From the IMG/VR virus record IMGVR_UViG_3300010966_000080, positions 1 through 58,999 of that record: a stretch of 58,999 bases of DNA; one strand, 5' to 3'. A program made the translations under genes and the position numbers. The notes under the pieces were generated by a model that saw nothing but the letters and a program-made list of their open reading frames with translations, made no database searches and had not been told where the DNA came from. Origin of the DNA: a virus. Of the stretch, positions 23,103 through 30,270 are shown in pieces (the first letter of the stretch is position 1; each line of letters starts with the position of its first letter).

Positions 23103-24104
23103 GTGAGCAGCACCCCAGTGGCGTATTCTGGCACCATTTCGCAGACGAACTTTAACACCCGCAAGGTCATCGAGAATGCCGTGCGTCGGTGCAAGGTGCC
23201 TGCGCAAAGCCTCACCGCCGAACACGTCGACATCGCCAACGACCAGCTCTTCCTCCTCCTCAGCGATCTGGCCAACCAAGGCACGCCGCTCTGGTGCATC
23301 CAGAAAAGCATCTACCCGCTCTACGAGGGCAACTCCCAGATCGTCACCTACGAGGGCACGGTAGACATCCTGAACAGCAACCTGCGCTCGCTGCAGCAGG
23401 TCTCAGGCACCAATACCGACCTGCCCGCATCCCGCACCGTCGCCTTCGACAGCACCACGGCGGTCACCACCGTCGGCATCAAGTGGTCGGCCACGTCAGT
23501 GCCCGTGGCGCTGCAGCGCAGCGATGACGGCGTCACTTGGACAACCATCCAGACCGAGGTGCCCTCGGCCACCACAGGCCAGTGGACGTGGTTCGATCTG
23601 GCCACCAGCATCGCGTCGCTCTACTTCCGTGTGCTGGCCGCCACTGGCACGCTGTCCTTCGACCAGATCTACCTCGGCAACACGCCGACGGAGATCCCGC
23701 TGGCGCGCATGAACCGCGACGACTACACGAACCTGCCGAACAAATCCTTCCAGTCGAACCGCCCCCTGCAATACTGGCTCGACAGGCAAGTCCAGTCGCC
23801 GGTGATGAACCTGTGGCCGGTCCCCAATGCCGCCGCATCGGTCCAGCAGATCGTAGTCTGGGCGCAGCGCCACATCATGGACGTGGGCACCATGACCCAG
23901 CAGATCGAGGTGCCGCAGCGGTGGTACGAGGCCATCGTGTCCATGCTCGCCGCCAAGATGGCCATGGAGCTGGAGATGGTCGACCCGCAGCTCATACCGA
24001 TCCTCGACGCCAAGGCCGCGCAGGCGCTCTACGTCGCGCAGGCAGAAGAGCGCGACAACTCGCCGATGATGATCGCGCCCAACATTTCGATGTACACCCG
24101 CTAA
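23103..24104 (+). CDS. Head-tail adaptor/connector-like protein
   Basis: 333 aa. The N-terminal helical part (TRKVIENAVRRCKVPAQSLT, then DIANDQLFLLLSDLANQGTP) and the C-terminal part (NLPNKSFQSNRPLQYWLDRQ, then RWYEAIVSMLAAKMAMELEM) resemble neck adaptors of the P22 gp4 type. Between them lies an inserted beta-rich domain (residues about 100-195) with VALQRSDDGVTWTTIQTE, a discoidin-like pattern. The GTG start has no clear Shine-Dalgarno sequence. It likely joins the portal to the tail. Confidence 0.65.
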   Translation: MSSTPVAYSGTISQTNFNTRKVIENAVRRCKVPAQSLTAEHVDIANDQLFLLLSDLANQGTPLWCIQKSIYPLYEGNSQIVTYEGTVDILNSNLRSLQQVSGTNTDLPASRTVAFDSTTAVTTVGIKWSATSVPVALQRSDDGVTWTTIQTEVPSATTGQWTWFDLATSIASLYFRVLAATGTLSFDQIYLGNTPTEIPLARMNRDDYTNLPNKSFQSNRPLQYWLDRQVQSPVMNLWPVPNAAASVQQIVVWAQRHIMDVGTMTQQIEVPQRWYEAIVSMLAAKMAMELEMVDPQLIPILDAKAAQALYVAQAEERDNSPMMIAPNISMYTR

Positions 24105-24331
24105 TGCCTGTCTTCCTCGACACGCGCGGCAAGAGCACGCTGGCCATCGGCATCTGCGGCCGGTGCTCGCGCAAGTTCAGCCTCGACGACCTCTACAGCG
24201 ACCCGAATTACTCCGGGCTCAAAGTTTGCAAAGACGACCGCGACCAGTACGACCCCTACCGCCTACCGGCCCGGCAGCCGGAGCAGATCGCGCTGAAGTT
24301 CGCGCGGCCTGACACCCCGCTGGGGTCGTAA
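24104..24331 (+). CDS. Small zinc-binding-like protein
   Basis: 75 aa; the ATG overlaps the upstream TAA. GICGRCSRKFSLDDLYSDPN, then VCKDDRDQYDPYRLP, combines a CxxC pair with a later Cys-Asp cluster, as in small phage zinc proteins found near neck genes. The role is not known; a structural role is inferred. Confidence 0.65.
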   Translation: MPVFLDTRGKSTLAIGICGRCSRKFSLDDLYSDPNYSGLKVCKDDRDQYDPYRLPARQPEQIALKFARPDTPLGS

Positions 24332-24333
24332 CC

Positions 24334-24456
24334 GTGGCCGCCGTAACACTGCAGCCTGTGCCTTGCGCCCAAGGCTGCGTGGCGATGCCAGTCGCCTCGC
24401 GTGCTCCCGTGGCGCTGGCATCGTTCCCTTCCCGCAATACCAAGGACCGCCCATGA
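24334..24456 (+). CDS. Very small ORF, possibly translated
   Basis: 40 codons from GTG: MAAVTLQPVPCAQGCVAMPV, then a Pro/Ser-rich tail ending NTKDRP. Its TGA overlaps the next ATG (ATGA at 24453-24456) and it starts 2 bases after the previous stop. That close packing is the only evidence for translation. Confidence 0.4.
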   Translation: MAAVTLQPVPCAQGCVAMPVASRAPVALASFPSRNTKDRP

Positions 24457-24815
24457 TTGAGCAGCTCATCAGCCGGGTGTTCTACGCCCGCAACGTGGCC
24501 CACTTCGAACACTGGCGCGCCAAGGGCGACGGCAGCTTCGCCAAACACATGGCGCTGGGCGAGTTCTACGACGGCGTCATCGACGCGCTCGACGCGCTCG
24601 TCGAAGCCCATCAGGGCGCGTTCAGCCTCATCGGCAACATCCCGGCACCGGAGACGCCCAAGGGCGACGTGCTGAAGCTGCTCGAGGTGGACGCGGAGTG
24701 GATCGAGGAGAACCACGAGGCTGTCTGCCAAGGCAACCGCGCCGTGGCCAACCTGATCGACACCCTCACCGGGGTATACCTCAGCGCGATCTACAAACTG
24801 CGCAACCTCAAGTGA
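24453..24815 (+). CDS. DUF5856-like protein
   Basis: 120 aa. LISRVFYARNVAHFEHWRAK, then HMALGEFYDGVIDALDALVE and DTLTGVYLSAIYKLRNL match the DUF5856 pattern of short helical phage proteins with ferritin/Dps-like helices. Metal-ligand-like His and Glu residues (HFEHW, GEFYD) are kept, but the function is unproven. It lies between neck and lysis genes. Confidence 0.7.
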   Translation: MIEQLISRVFYARNVAHFEHWRAKGDGSFAKHMALGEFYDGVIDALDALVEAHQGAFSLIGNIPAPETPKGDVLKLLEVDAEWIEENHEAVCQGNRAVANLIDTLTGVYLSAIYKLRNLK

Positions 24816-24830
24816 AAAGGACCGGGGGGA

Positions 24831-25001
24831 ATGAATACTGTGGATAAGACCGAAGCGCGCCTCGCCACACACGAGGAAGTATGCGCGCTTCGCTATGAGA
24901 GCATATGTGCGCGGCTGAAGCGCCTCGAGGGCGTCGGCTTGGCCGTCGCCGGGGCGGTGATCGCGCTGCTCATCAAAATCGCTTTTCAGGTTGGAGGGTG
25001 A
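24831..25001 (+). CDS. Small membrane protein of lysis cassette (putative holin or XhlA-like)
   Basis: 56 aa. A charged, coiled-coil-like N-terminus (MNTVDKTEARLATHEEVCAL) is followed by one transmembrane segment, VGLAVAGAVIALLIKIAF. This shape resembles haemolysin XhlA-type proteins and accessory holins. It lies directly upstream of the amidase. Ribosome-binding site: ACCGGGGGGA. Confidence 0.6.
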   Translation: MNTVDKTEARLATHEEVCALRYESICARLKRLEGVGLAVAGAVIALLIKIAFQVGG

Positions 25002-25002
25002 C

Positions 25003-25428
25003 ATGCCCGCACTTGGCGCAGTGAAGTTCCTCACCGTGCATTGCGCGGCCACGCCCGAGGGGCGGCACGTCACGCACGCCCAGATCACGGAGTGGGACAA
25101 GGCGAAGTTCGGCCAGACGTCGTACCACTGGGTCGTCGAGCTCGACGGCACGATGCACCGCACGTTGCGGGACGACCAGAAGGGCGCGCACGTCGGCAAG
25201 AACAACAGCGGCAACATCGGCATCTGCTACATCGGCGGGGTGGACAAGAACCTCAACCCCAAGGACACGCGCACCGTGGCGCAAAAGAAGTCGCTCCTGA
25301 CGCTCATCCGGACGTACAAGGAGCGCTACCCCGGCATCCTCATTCGCGGCCACCGCGACTGGCCGGGGGTAAATAAGGCGTGCCCGAGCTTCGATGTCGA
25401 CGCTTGGCTCGCCGAAACAGGAGACTGA
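25003..25428 (+). CDS. Endolysin: N-acetylmuramoyl-L-alanine amidase (T7 lysozyme-like)
   Basis: 141 aa. FLTVHCAATPEGRHVTHAQI, YHWVVELDGTMHRTLRDDQK, GAHVGKNNSGNIGICYIGG and GHRDWPGVNKACPSFD match the Amidase_2/T7 lysozyme family. Likely zinc ligands are the His of VHCAA, the His of GHRDW and the Cys of KACPSF; the Lys of NKACP sits where T7 lysozyme has a catalytic Lys. It cuts the amide bond between muramic acid and L-Ala for host lysis. There is no signal peptide, so a holin is needed for access. Confidence 0.9.
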   Translation: MPALGAVKFLTVHCAATPEGRHVTHAQITEWDKAKFGQTSYHWVVELDGTMHRTLRDDQKGAHVGKNNSGNIGICYIGGVDKNLNPKDTRTVAQKKSLLTLIRTYKERYPGILIRGHRDWPGVNKACPSFDVDAWLAETGD

Positions 25429-25430
25429 GT

Positions 25431-25610
25431 ATGGCTAAGATCCTCAAGTGGCTCGGCAAGCGCGCCAAGGAACGCACGACCTACACCGGCGTCGCCGTCG
25501 TCGCGTCGGTCCTCGGCGCGCAGAAGCTCGGCGTGCAGATCGACCAGATTGGTCAGGCTGTCGCCCTGATCCTCGGCGGTGGCTTGATTGGCACACAATC
25601 CAGCGACTGA
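25431..25610 (+). CDS. Putative holin
   Basis: 59 aa. A basic N-terminus (MAKILKWLGKRAKERTTY) precedes two hydrophobic stretches, TGVAVVASVLGAQKLG and IGQAVALILGGGLIG. It starts 2 bases after the endolysin stop. Small proteins of this shape in lysis cassettes usually form the membrane lesion; which of the two membrane proteins is the main holin is unclear. Confidence 0.6.
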   Translation: MAKILKWLGKRAKERTTYTGVAVVASVLGAQKLGVQIDQIGQAVALILGGGLIGTQSSD

Positions 25611-25646
25611 TGTGCTGCGGCACGAAACGTGATATAGGGGCGCCCT

Positions 25647-26300
25647 ATGGCCACCACGATGACTTTCGAGACGCTGAAGCAAGACGTGCGGCGCTACCTA
25701 GAGCGCGGCGCGACCCTTGCCTCGGACGCCATTGTGTTCGAGCAGATCCCGCGCCTCATCAATCTGGCCGAGAGGCGGATTGCCCGCGAGCTGAAGGTGC
25801 AGGGCTTCATCGCCGCTGTCACCGACACGCTGGTCCCCGGGCAGTCTGTCTACCCCAAGCCGGACCGCTGGCGCGACACCGTGTCGATCAACATCGGCAC
25901 CGGTGTCGCGCTCGCCAACCGCACATTCTTGTGGACCCGCGACTACGAGTACCTGCGCTCGTATTGGCCGAACGAGAGCGAGACCGCGACGCCGGTCTTC
26001 TACGCGGACTACGATTACACGCACTGGCTGGTCGCGCCGACGCCCGATCAGGCCTACCCGTTTGAGGTGCTCTACTACGAGCTGCCGCCGCTGCTCGACG
26101 ACAGCATCCAGACCAACTGGCTGACGGAATACGCGCCCCAGCTCCTGCTGTACGGCACGCTGCTTGAGGCGACCCCGTTCCTCAAGAATGACGAACGCAT
26201 CGGGACATGGCAGCAGTTCTACGACCGCGCCGCCGCGATGCTCAACGGCGAAGATCTCGCCAAGATACTCGACCGCTCTGCGGTTCGTAAGGAGGCGTAA
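25647..26300 (+). CDS. Phage adaptor protein (P22 gp4-like head completion)
   Basis: 217 aa. MTFETLKQDVRRYLERGATL, then IPRLINLAERRIARELKVQG and PGQSVYPKPDRWRDTVSI are typical of adaptor proteins that sit under the portal. The C-terminal part has helices (APQLLLYGTLLEATPFLKND and RIGTWQQFYDRAAAML) as in this family. It acts with the gp10-like protein encoded downstream to close the packaged head and receive the tail. Confidence 0.75.
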   Translation: MATTMTFETLKQDVRRYLERGATLASDAIVFEQIPRLINLAERRIARELKVQGFIAAVTDTLVPGQSVYPKPDRWRDTVSINIGTGVALANRTFLWTRDYEYLRSYWPNESETATPVFYADYDYTHWLVAPTPDQAYPFEVLYYELPPLLDDSIQTNWLTEYAPQLLLYGTLLEATPFLKNDERIGTWQQFYDRAAAMLNGEDLAKILDRSAVRKEA

Positions 26301-26303
26301 GCC

Positions 26304-28406
26304 GTGGCATATACTTCAGTTTTTGGCGGCAACACCATTTACCCCTCGGACGTGTCGTACCTGCCGCTGGCACTGTCCGCCGACACGCCACTCGAGTGGC
26401 CGCTGGAGAGCTCCGGCACTGAGGCCCCGGCGGCGCGCATCATCGACGTGACGCCCAGCGCCTCGGGCTACAGCGTCGTCCTGCCTGACGCCACCTTGAC
26501 CGGCGCCGGGCAGACGCTGCTGTTCAACAACCTCAGCGGCTCGGAGAGCTTCTACGTCAAGGACTTCGCAGGCAACACCCTCGCGACCGTCACCTTCGGC
26601 ACGCAGTGGCAGCTCTATCTGGCGGTCACGACGACCGCCGCCGGGACGTGGCGCGTGTTCCGCTACGGCGCCTCTACCGCCACGGTGCAGCCCTCGGCGC
26701 TGGCGGGCTACGGCCTCACCGTCACCGGCTCGGCCCTGTCGCAGGCGGTGCCCGTCACCACGTTCTCCACCACCGGCCTGACCGCGTCCGTCGCGAACCG
26801 CGCGAGTGCCTTCGTGTGGACCGGCAGCGGCGCGGGCACGCTGAACTTGCTCCCCGCCGTCACGGCGGGCAACAACTACTTCGTCATCGTCCGCAACGAG
26901 GGTGGCGGCGATCTCACGCTGGATCCGTCCGGCACCGAGACGATCAACAACGCCTCCACCCTGATCATGCGCCCCGGCGATAGCTGCACGGTCATCACCG
27001 ACGGCCTCGAGTGGTACACCATCGGCCTCGGGCAGAACCCTGTCTTCGCATTCGACTACACGTCGATCTCCGTCACCGGCGGCACGTACACGCTCTCCGG
27101 CTCTGAGCTGAACCGCATCGCGTACAAGTTCGTCGGCGCCCTGACGAGCGACGTGTACGTCGTCGTCCCGTCCACGGTGCAGCAGTACTGGATCACGAAC
27201 GCGACCACCGGCGCGTTCAACTTCTACGTGCAGACCTTCGGCGGCACGCCGGTGCAGGTGAACCAGAACGCGAAGAACATCTACTACTGCGACGGCAGCG
27301 GCATCATCCTCGCCTCCGACCCGACCAGCTTCGCCCTGCCAGTGACTGTAGGCGACGGCGGCACCGGCGCGACGACCGCCTCCGCCGCGCGCCTCAACCT
27401 CGGCATCACTGCCTTCGCCGACGGCATCGTCACCGCCACGACGGGCGCCGGTGTACGCACCATCATCGGCGCGGCGGCCTCTGGCGCCAACAGCGACATC
27501 ACGTCGCTGAGCGGCCTCACCACGGCGCTCAGCGTCGCGCAGGGCGGCACGGGCACCACGTCCTCGACGGGCACCGGCTCTGTGGTGTTGTCGTCGTCGC
27601 CCACCCTCGTGACGCCGACGCTCGGCGCGGCCTCGGCCACCAGCATCACCAACGGGCTGGGCGCGGCCGCCACGCCGTCGTACACCTTCACGGGCGACCT
27701 CAATACCGGCGTGTGGTCGCCGGGGGTAGACATCATAGCGGTCAGCACTGGCGGCTCCGAGCGCCTTCGGGTGGGCAGCACAGGCAGTGTCAGCGTCGGC
27801 ACTACGTCGGCAGGCTTCGCTTTGCGTGTGGGCGGTGTTCTGGGCGATCTCAAGATCGGCCCCACGACGGGCACCCAAGACGGCTACCTCTACATCGACA
27901 ACACCAATTCGTTCGGCGCAGTGGTGTTCCAGAACGCGGGCGTCACATTCGGAACTCTCACTGCGATAAACAGCACGGGCTTGTTCCACAATTTCACCAA
28001 CCACGTCTTCCGCAGCTCGGCGAGCGTGGAGTACGGAAGGTTCAACAGTTCCGGAAGTTTCCTGATCACTGGCGCTGGCGGCATCGGCTACGGCACCGGC
28101 TCGGGCGGCGCGGTCACCCAGATCACCAGCCGAACCACTAGCGTCACGCTCAACAAGACCAATGGCGCGATCACGCTGGTGTCGGCGGCGGGGACCACTA
28201 CGTGGCAGTCGTTCACCGTCAACAACTCGACCGTTGCTGACACGGACGTTGTTTGCGTGAGCCAGAAGTCGGGCACTGACACCTACCAGTACGCCGTCAC
28301 CAACGTCTCGGCGGGCAGCTTTCAGCTTTCGTTTCGCACCGTGGTCGGCACCACCGTCGAGCAGCCGGTGTTCAACTTCGCCGTCATCAAGGCGGTCACG
28401 AGCTAA
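26304..28406 (+). CDS. Tail fibre protein
   Basis: 700 aa, GTG start with GGAGGCGTAAGCC upstream. The N-terminal 160 residues look like a virion-attachment domain. The rest is beta-rich and Gly/Thr/Ser-rich, with the fibre motif TVGDGGTGATTASAARLNLG and later SVAQGGTGTTSSTGTGSVVL (GGTG-type repeats found in many tail fibres). A putative C-terminal domain ends FNFAVIKAVTS. It lies between the two neck genes. Confidence 0.75.
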   Translation: MAYTSVFGGNTIYPSDVSYLPLALSADTPLEWPLESSGTEAPAARIIDVTPSASGYSVVLPDATLTGAGQTLLFNNLSGSESFYVKDFAGNTLATVTFGTQWQLYLAVTTTAAGTWRVFRYGASTATVQPSALAGYGLTVTGSALSQAVPVTTFSTTGLTASVANRASAFVWTGSGAGTLNLLPAVTAGNNYFVIVRNEGGGDLTLDPSGTETINNASTLIMRPGDSCTVITDGLEWYTIGLGQNPVFAFDYTSISVTGGTYTLSGSELNRIAYKFVGALTSDVYVVVPSTVQQYWITNATTGAFNFYVQTFGGTPVQVNQNAKNIYYCDGSGIILASDPTSFALPVTVGDGGTGATTASAARLNLGITAFADGIVTATTGAGVRTIIGAAASGANSDITSLSGLTTALSVAQGGTGTTSSTGTGSVVLSSSPTLVTPTLGAASATSITNGLGAAATPSYTFTGDLNTGVWSPGVDIIAVSTGGSERLRVGSTGSVSVGTTSAGFALRVGGVLGDLKIGPTTGTQDGYLYIDNTNSFGAVVFQNAGVTFGTLTAINSTGLFHNFTNHVFRSSASVEYGRFNSSGSFLITGAGGIGYGTGSGGAVTQITSRTTSVTLNKTNGAITLVSAAGTTTWQSFTVNNSTVADTDVVCVSQKSGTDTYQYAVTNVSAGSFQLSFRTVVGTTVEQPVFNFAVIKAVTS

Positions 28407-28417
28407 GGATCCACCCT

Positions 28418-30037
28418 GTGGCCGAAAACATTGTCCAGATACGGTCACTCCCCGGCATCAAGCGGGACGGCACCAAGTTCGAGGGCGACGCGTATGTCGA
28501 CGGCCAGTGGGTGCGCTGGCAGCGCGGCCTGCCGCGCAAGATCGGCGGCTACCGGGCGGTCAGCAAGTACCTGCGTGAGGTCAGCCGCGCGCTGCACGAG
28601 TACACCAGAAACCTGCTGACCTACATTCACAGCGGCTCGGCCAACTACGTCGAGCGCTTCTACATCGACACGTCGCTCAACACGAGCGTGATCACCAACC
28701 GCACGCCCAGCACCCTCGTGCAGGACGACCGTAACATGTGGCAGTTCGACGTGGACACGGCGGCTGGGTTGGGCGGCAGCCAGATCGTCGCGCAAGTCGC
28801 GCCGAACTTGGATTGCATTTGCAACAGCGAGGGCGGGCAGCTCTTCTATGGCGACCTGTTCGGTACCGCCCCGCTGCAGGAAATCACGAGCCTGCCGACC
28901 GGATACAGCGTCACCGGCGGCGTCGTCGTCCTGCACCCCTACACCCTCGCCTTCGGGGACAACGGCTACGTCATGTGGTCGGTGCCCGGCGACCCGACGG
29001 ACTTCCTCGGCATCGGATCCGGCGCGACCAACATCACCGGGCAGAAGATCGTCCGGGGCATGCCGCTGCGCGGCGGGCCGGGCAACTCCCCCTCGGGCCT
29101 CCTGTGGTCGGCGGACAGCCTCCTGCGCGCCACCTTCGTCGGCGGCGACGCAATCTTCCAGTTCGACACGATCAGCGCCCAGACGTCGATCCTCGGCGCG
29201 AATACCGTGATCGAATACGATGGCATTTTCTACTGGATCGGCACGGACCGCTTCCTGATGTTCAACGGCGTCGTGCGCGAGGTCGAGAACAACATGAACC
29301 AGAATTTCTTCTTCGACGGCCTCAACATGCAGCACCGCCAGAAGGTCTTCGTGTTCAAGGTTCCGCGCTACGGTGAAATCTGGTGGTGCTTCCCGCTCGG
29401 CGACGCCACTGAGCCGTCGCACGCGATCATCTACAACACGCGCGAGAACTCGTGGTACGACTGCGCGCTGCCCAACGGCGGCCGCTCCGCCGCCACCTTC
29501 GCGTCGGTATTCCCCAAGCCGCTTATGACGGGCGTACACCCGACGATAAGCGGCAACCAGACGCGCGTCGCTGAGAACGGCGACATCCGGATCAGCGAGA
29601 CCGGCGGCATCCGCGTCACGCAAGAGAGCGAGATCCCGCAATACCGCCTGTGGGTCCACGAGACTGGCACGGACGAGGTCGACGGCCTCACCGTCAACCC
29701 AATTCAGTCCTACTTCGAGACCGGCGACATATCCCTGCCGGTGCAGAGCGGCGTGAACAAGTCCCTCGAGATCGCCATAATCGAGCCGGATTTCGTGCAG
29801 TCCGGCGACATGACGGTGCAGGTGCGTGGCCGCGCCAACGCCCGCGCGCCCGAGGTCAACAGCGAGGTGAAGACCATCGTCGCGGAGGCCACGACGCCAG
29901 AGGAGCAGATTGCGTACTTCAAGACGCAGCGCCGCGAGCTGCGCTTCCGCTTCGAAAGCAACTGCGTCGGCGGCGACTACCAGACAGGCCTCATCCTCGC
30001 GCACGTCCAGCCCGGCGACGGCACGGTTCTTGGGTGA
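28418..30037 (+). CDS. Tail accessory/packaged-DNA stabilisation protein (P22 gp10-like)
   Basis: 539 aa, GTG start after TAAGGATCCACCCT. The opening VQIRSLPGIKRDGTKFEGDA followed by YVDGQWVRWQRGLPRKIGGY is the standard start of the P22 gp10-like family. The beta-propeller-like body includes LAFGDNGYVMWSVPGDPTDF. Such proteins form the hub between adaptor and tail needle or fibres and hold DNA in the capsid. This supports a podovirus-type particle. Confidence 0.8.
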   Translation: MAENIVQIRSLPGIKRDGTKFEGDAYVDGQWVRWQRGLPRKIGGYRAVSKYLREVSRALHEYTRNLLTYIHSGSANYVERFYIDTSLNTSVITNRTPSTLVQDDRNMWQFDVDTAAGLGGSQIVAQVAPNLDCICNSEGGQLFYGDLFGTAPLQEITSLPTGYSVTGGVVVLHPYTLAFGDNGYVMWSVPGDPTDFLGIGSGATNITGQKIVRGMPLRGGPGNSPSGLLWSADSLLRATFVGGDAIFQFDTISAQTSILGANTVIEYDGIFYWIGTDRFLMFNGVVREVENNMNQNFFFDGLNMQHRQKVFVFKVPRYGEIWWCFPLGDATEPSHAIIYNTRENSWYDCALPNGGRSAATFASVFPKPLMTGVHPTISGNQTRVAENGDIRISETGGIRVTQESEIPQYRLWVHETGTDEVDGLTVNPIQSYFETGDISLPVQSGVNKSLEIAIIEPDFVQSGDMTVQVRGRANARAPEVNSEVKTIVAEATTPEEQIAYFKTQRRELRFRFESNCVGGDYQTGLILAHVQPGDGTVLG

Positions 30038-30270
30038 TGATCGACCCGCGCGGCATGACATTGCTTCAGTGGGCGGATGCGGTTATACTCGCCGTCGGTG
30101 ACGCTTGGTCGTTCGGCCGCCTAGTTGACGAAAACGACTGGCAGGCGTGGGCTACAGCTTTCGTACGCGCGCAGCCTTTTGCGCAGCGCAACCCCCCGAA
30201 CCCGTACCAATTTACCGAGTGGCGCGACTGGGCCATGCGTGCATATCCAATGCTTGAGGGACAAGGCTGA
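30037..30270 (+). CDS. Hypothetical small protein
   Basis: 77 aa, MIDPRGMTLLQWADAVILAV, then LVDENDWQAWATAFVRAQPF and FTEWRDWAMRAYPML. Trp-rich and helical. The ATG overlaps the upstream TGA, and its own stop overlaps the next ATG, so it is embedded in a coupled operon. Family not recognised; similar Trp-rich proteins occur next to gp10-like genes. Confidence 0.65.
   Translation: MIDPRGMTLLQWADAVILAVGDAWSFGRLVDENDWQAWATAFVRAQPFAQRNPPNPYQFTEWRDWAMRAYPMLEGQG

Noticed and set aside
26316-30061. Two long minus-strand frames (over 500 codons) opposite the fibre and gp10-like genes
   Set aside because: Same pattern of antisense openness with high Ala/Arg/Gly/Val content; the plus-strand genes have clear families and correct starts.
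30037-30270. Spanin or Rz-like gene
   Set aside because: It is near the lysis genes but has no signal anchor or lipobox; Trp-rich soluble pattern instead.
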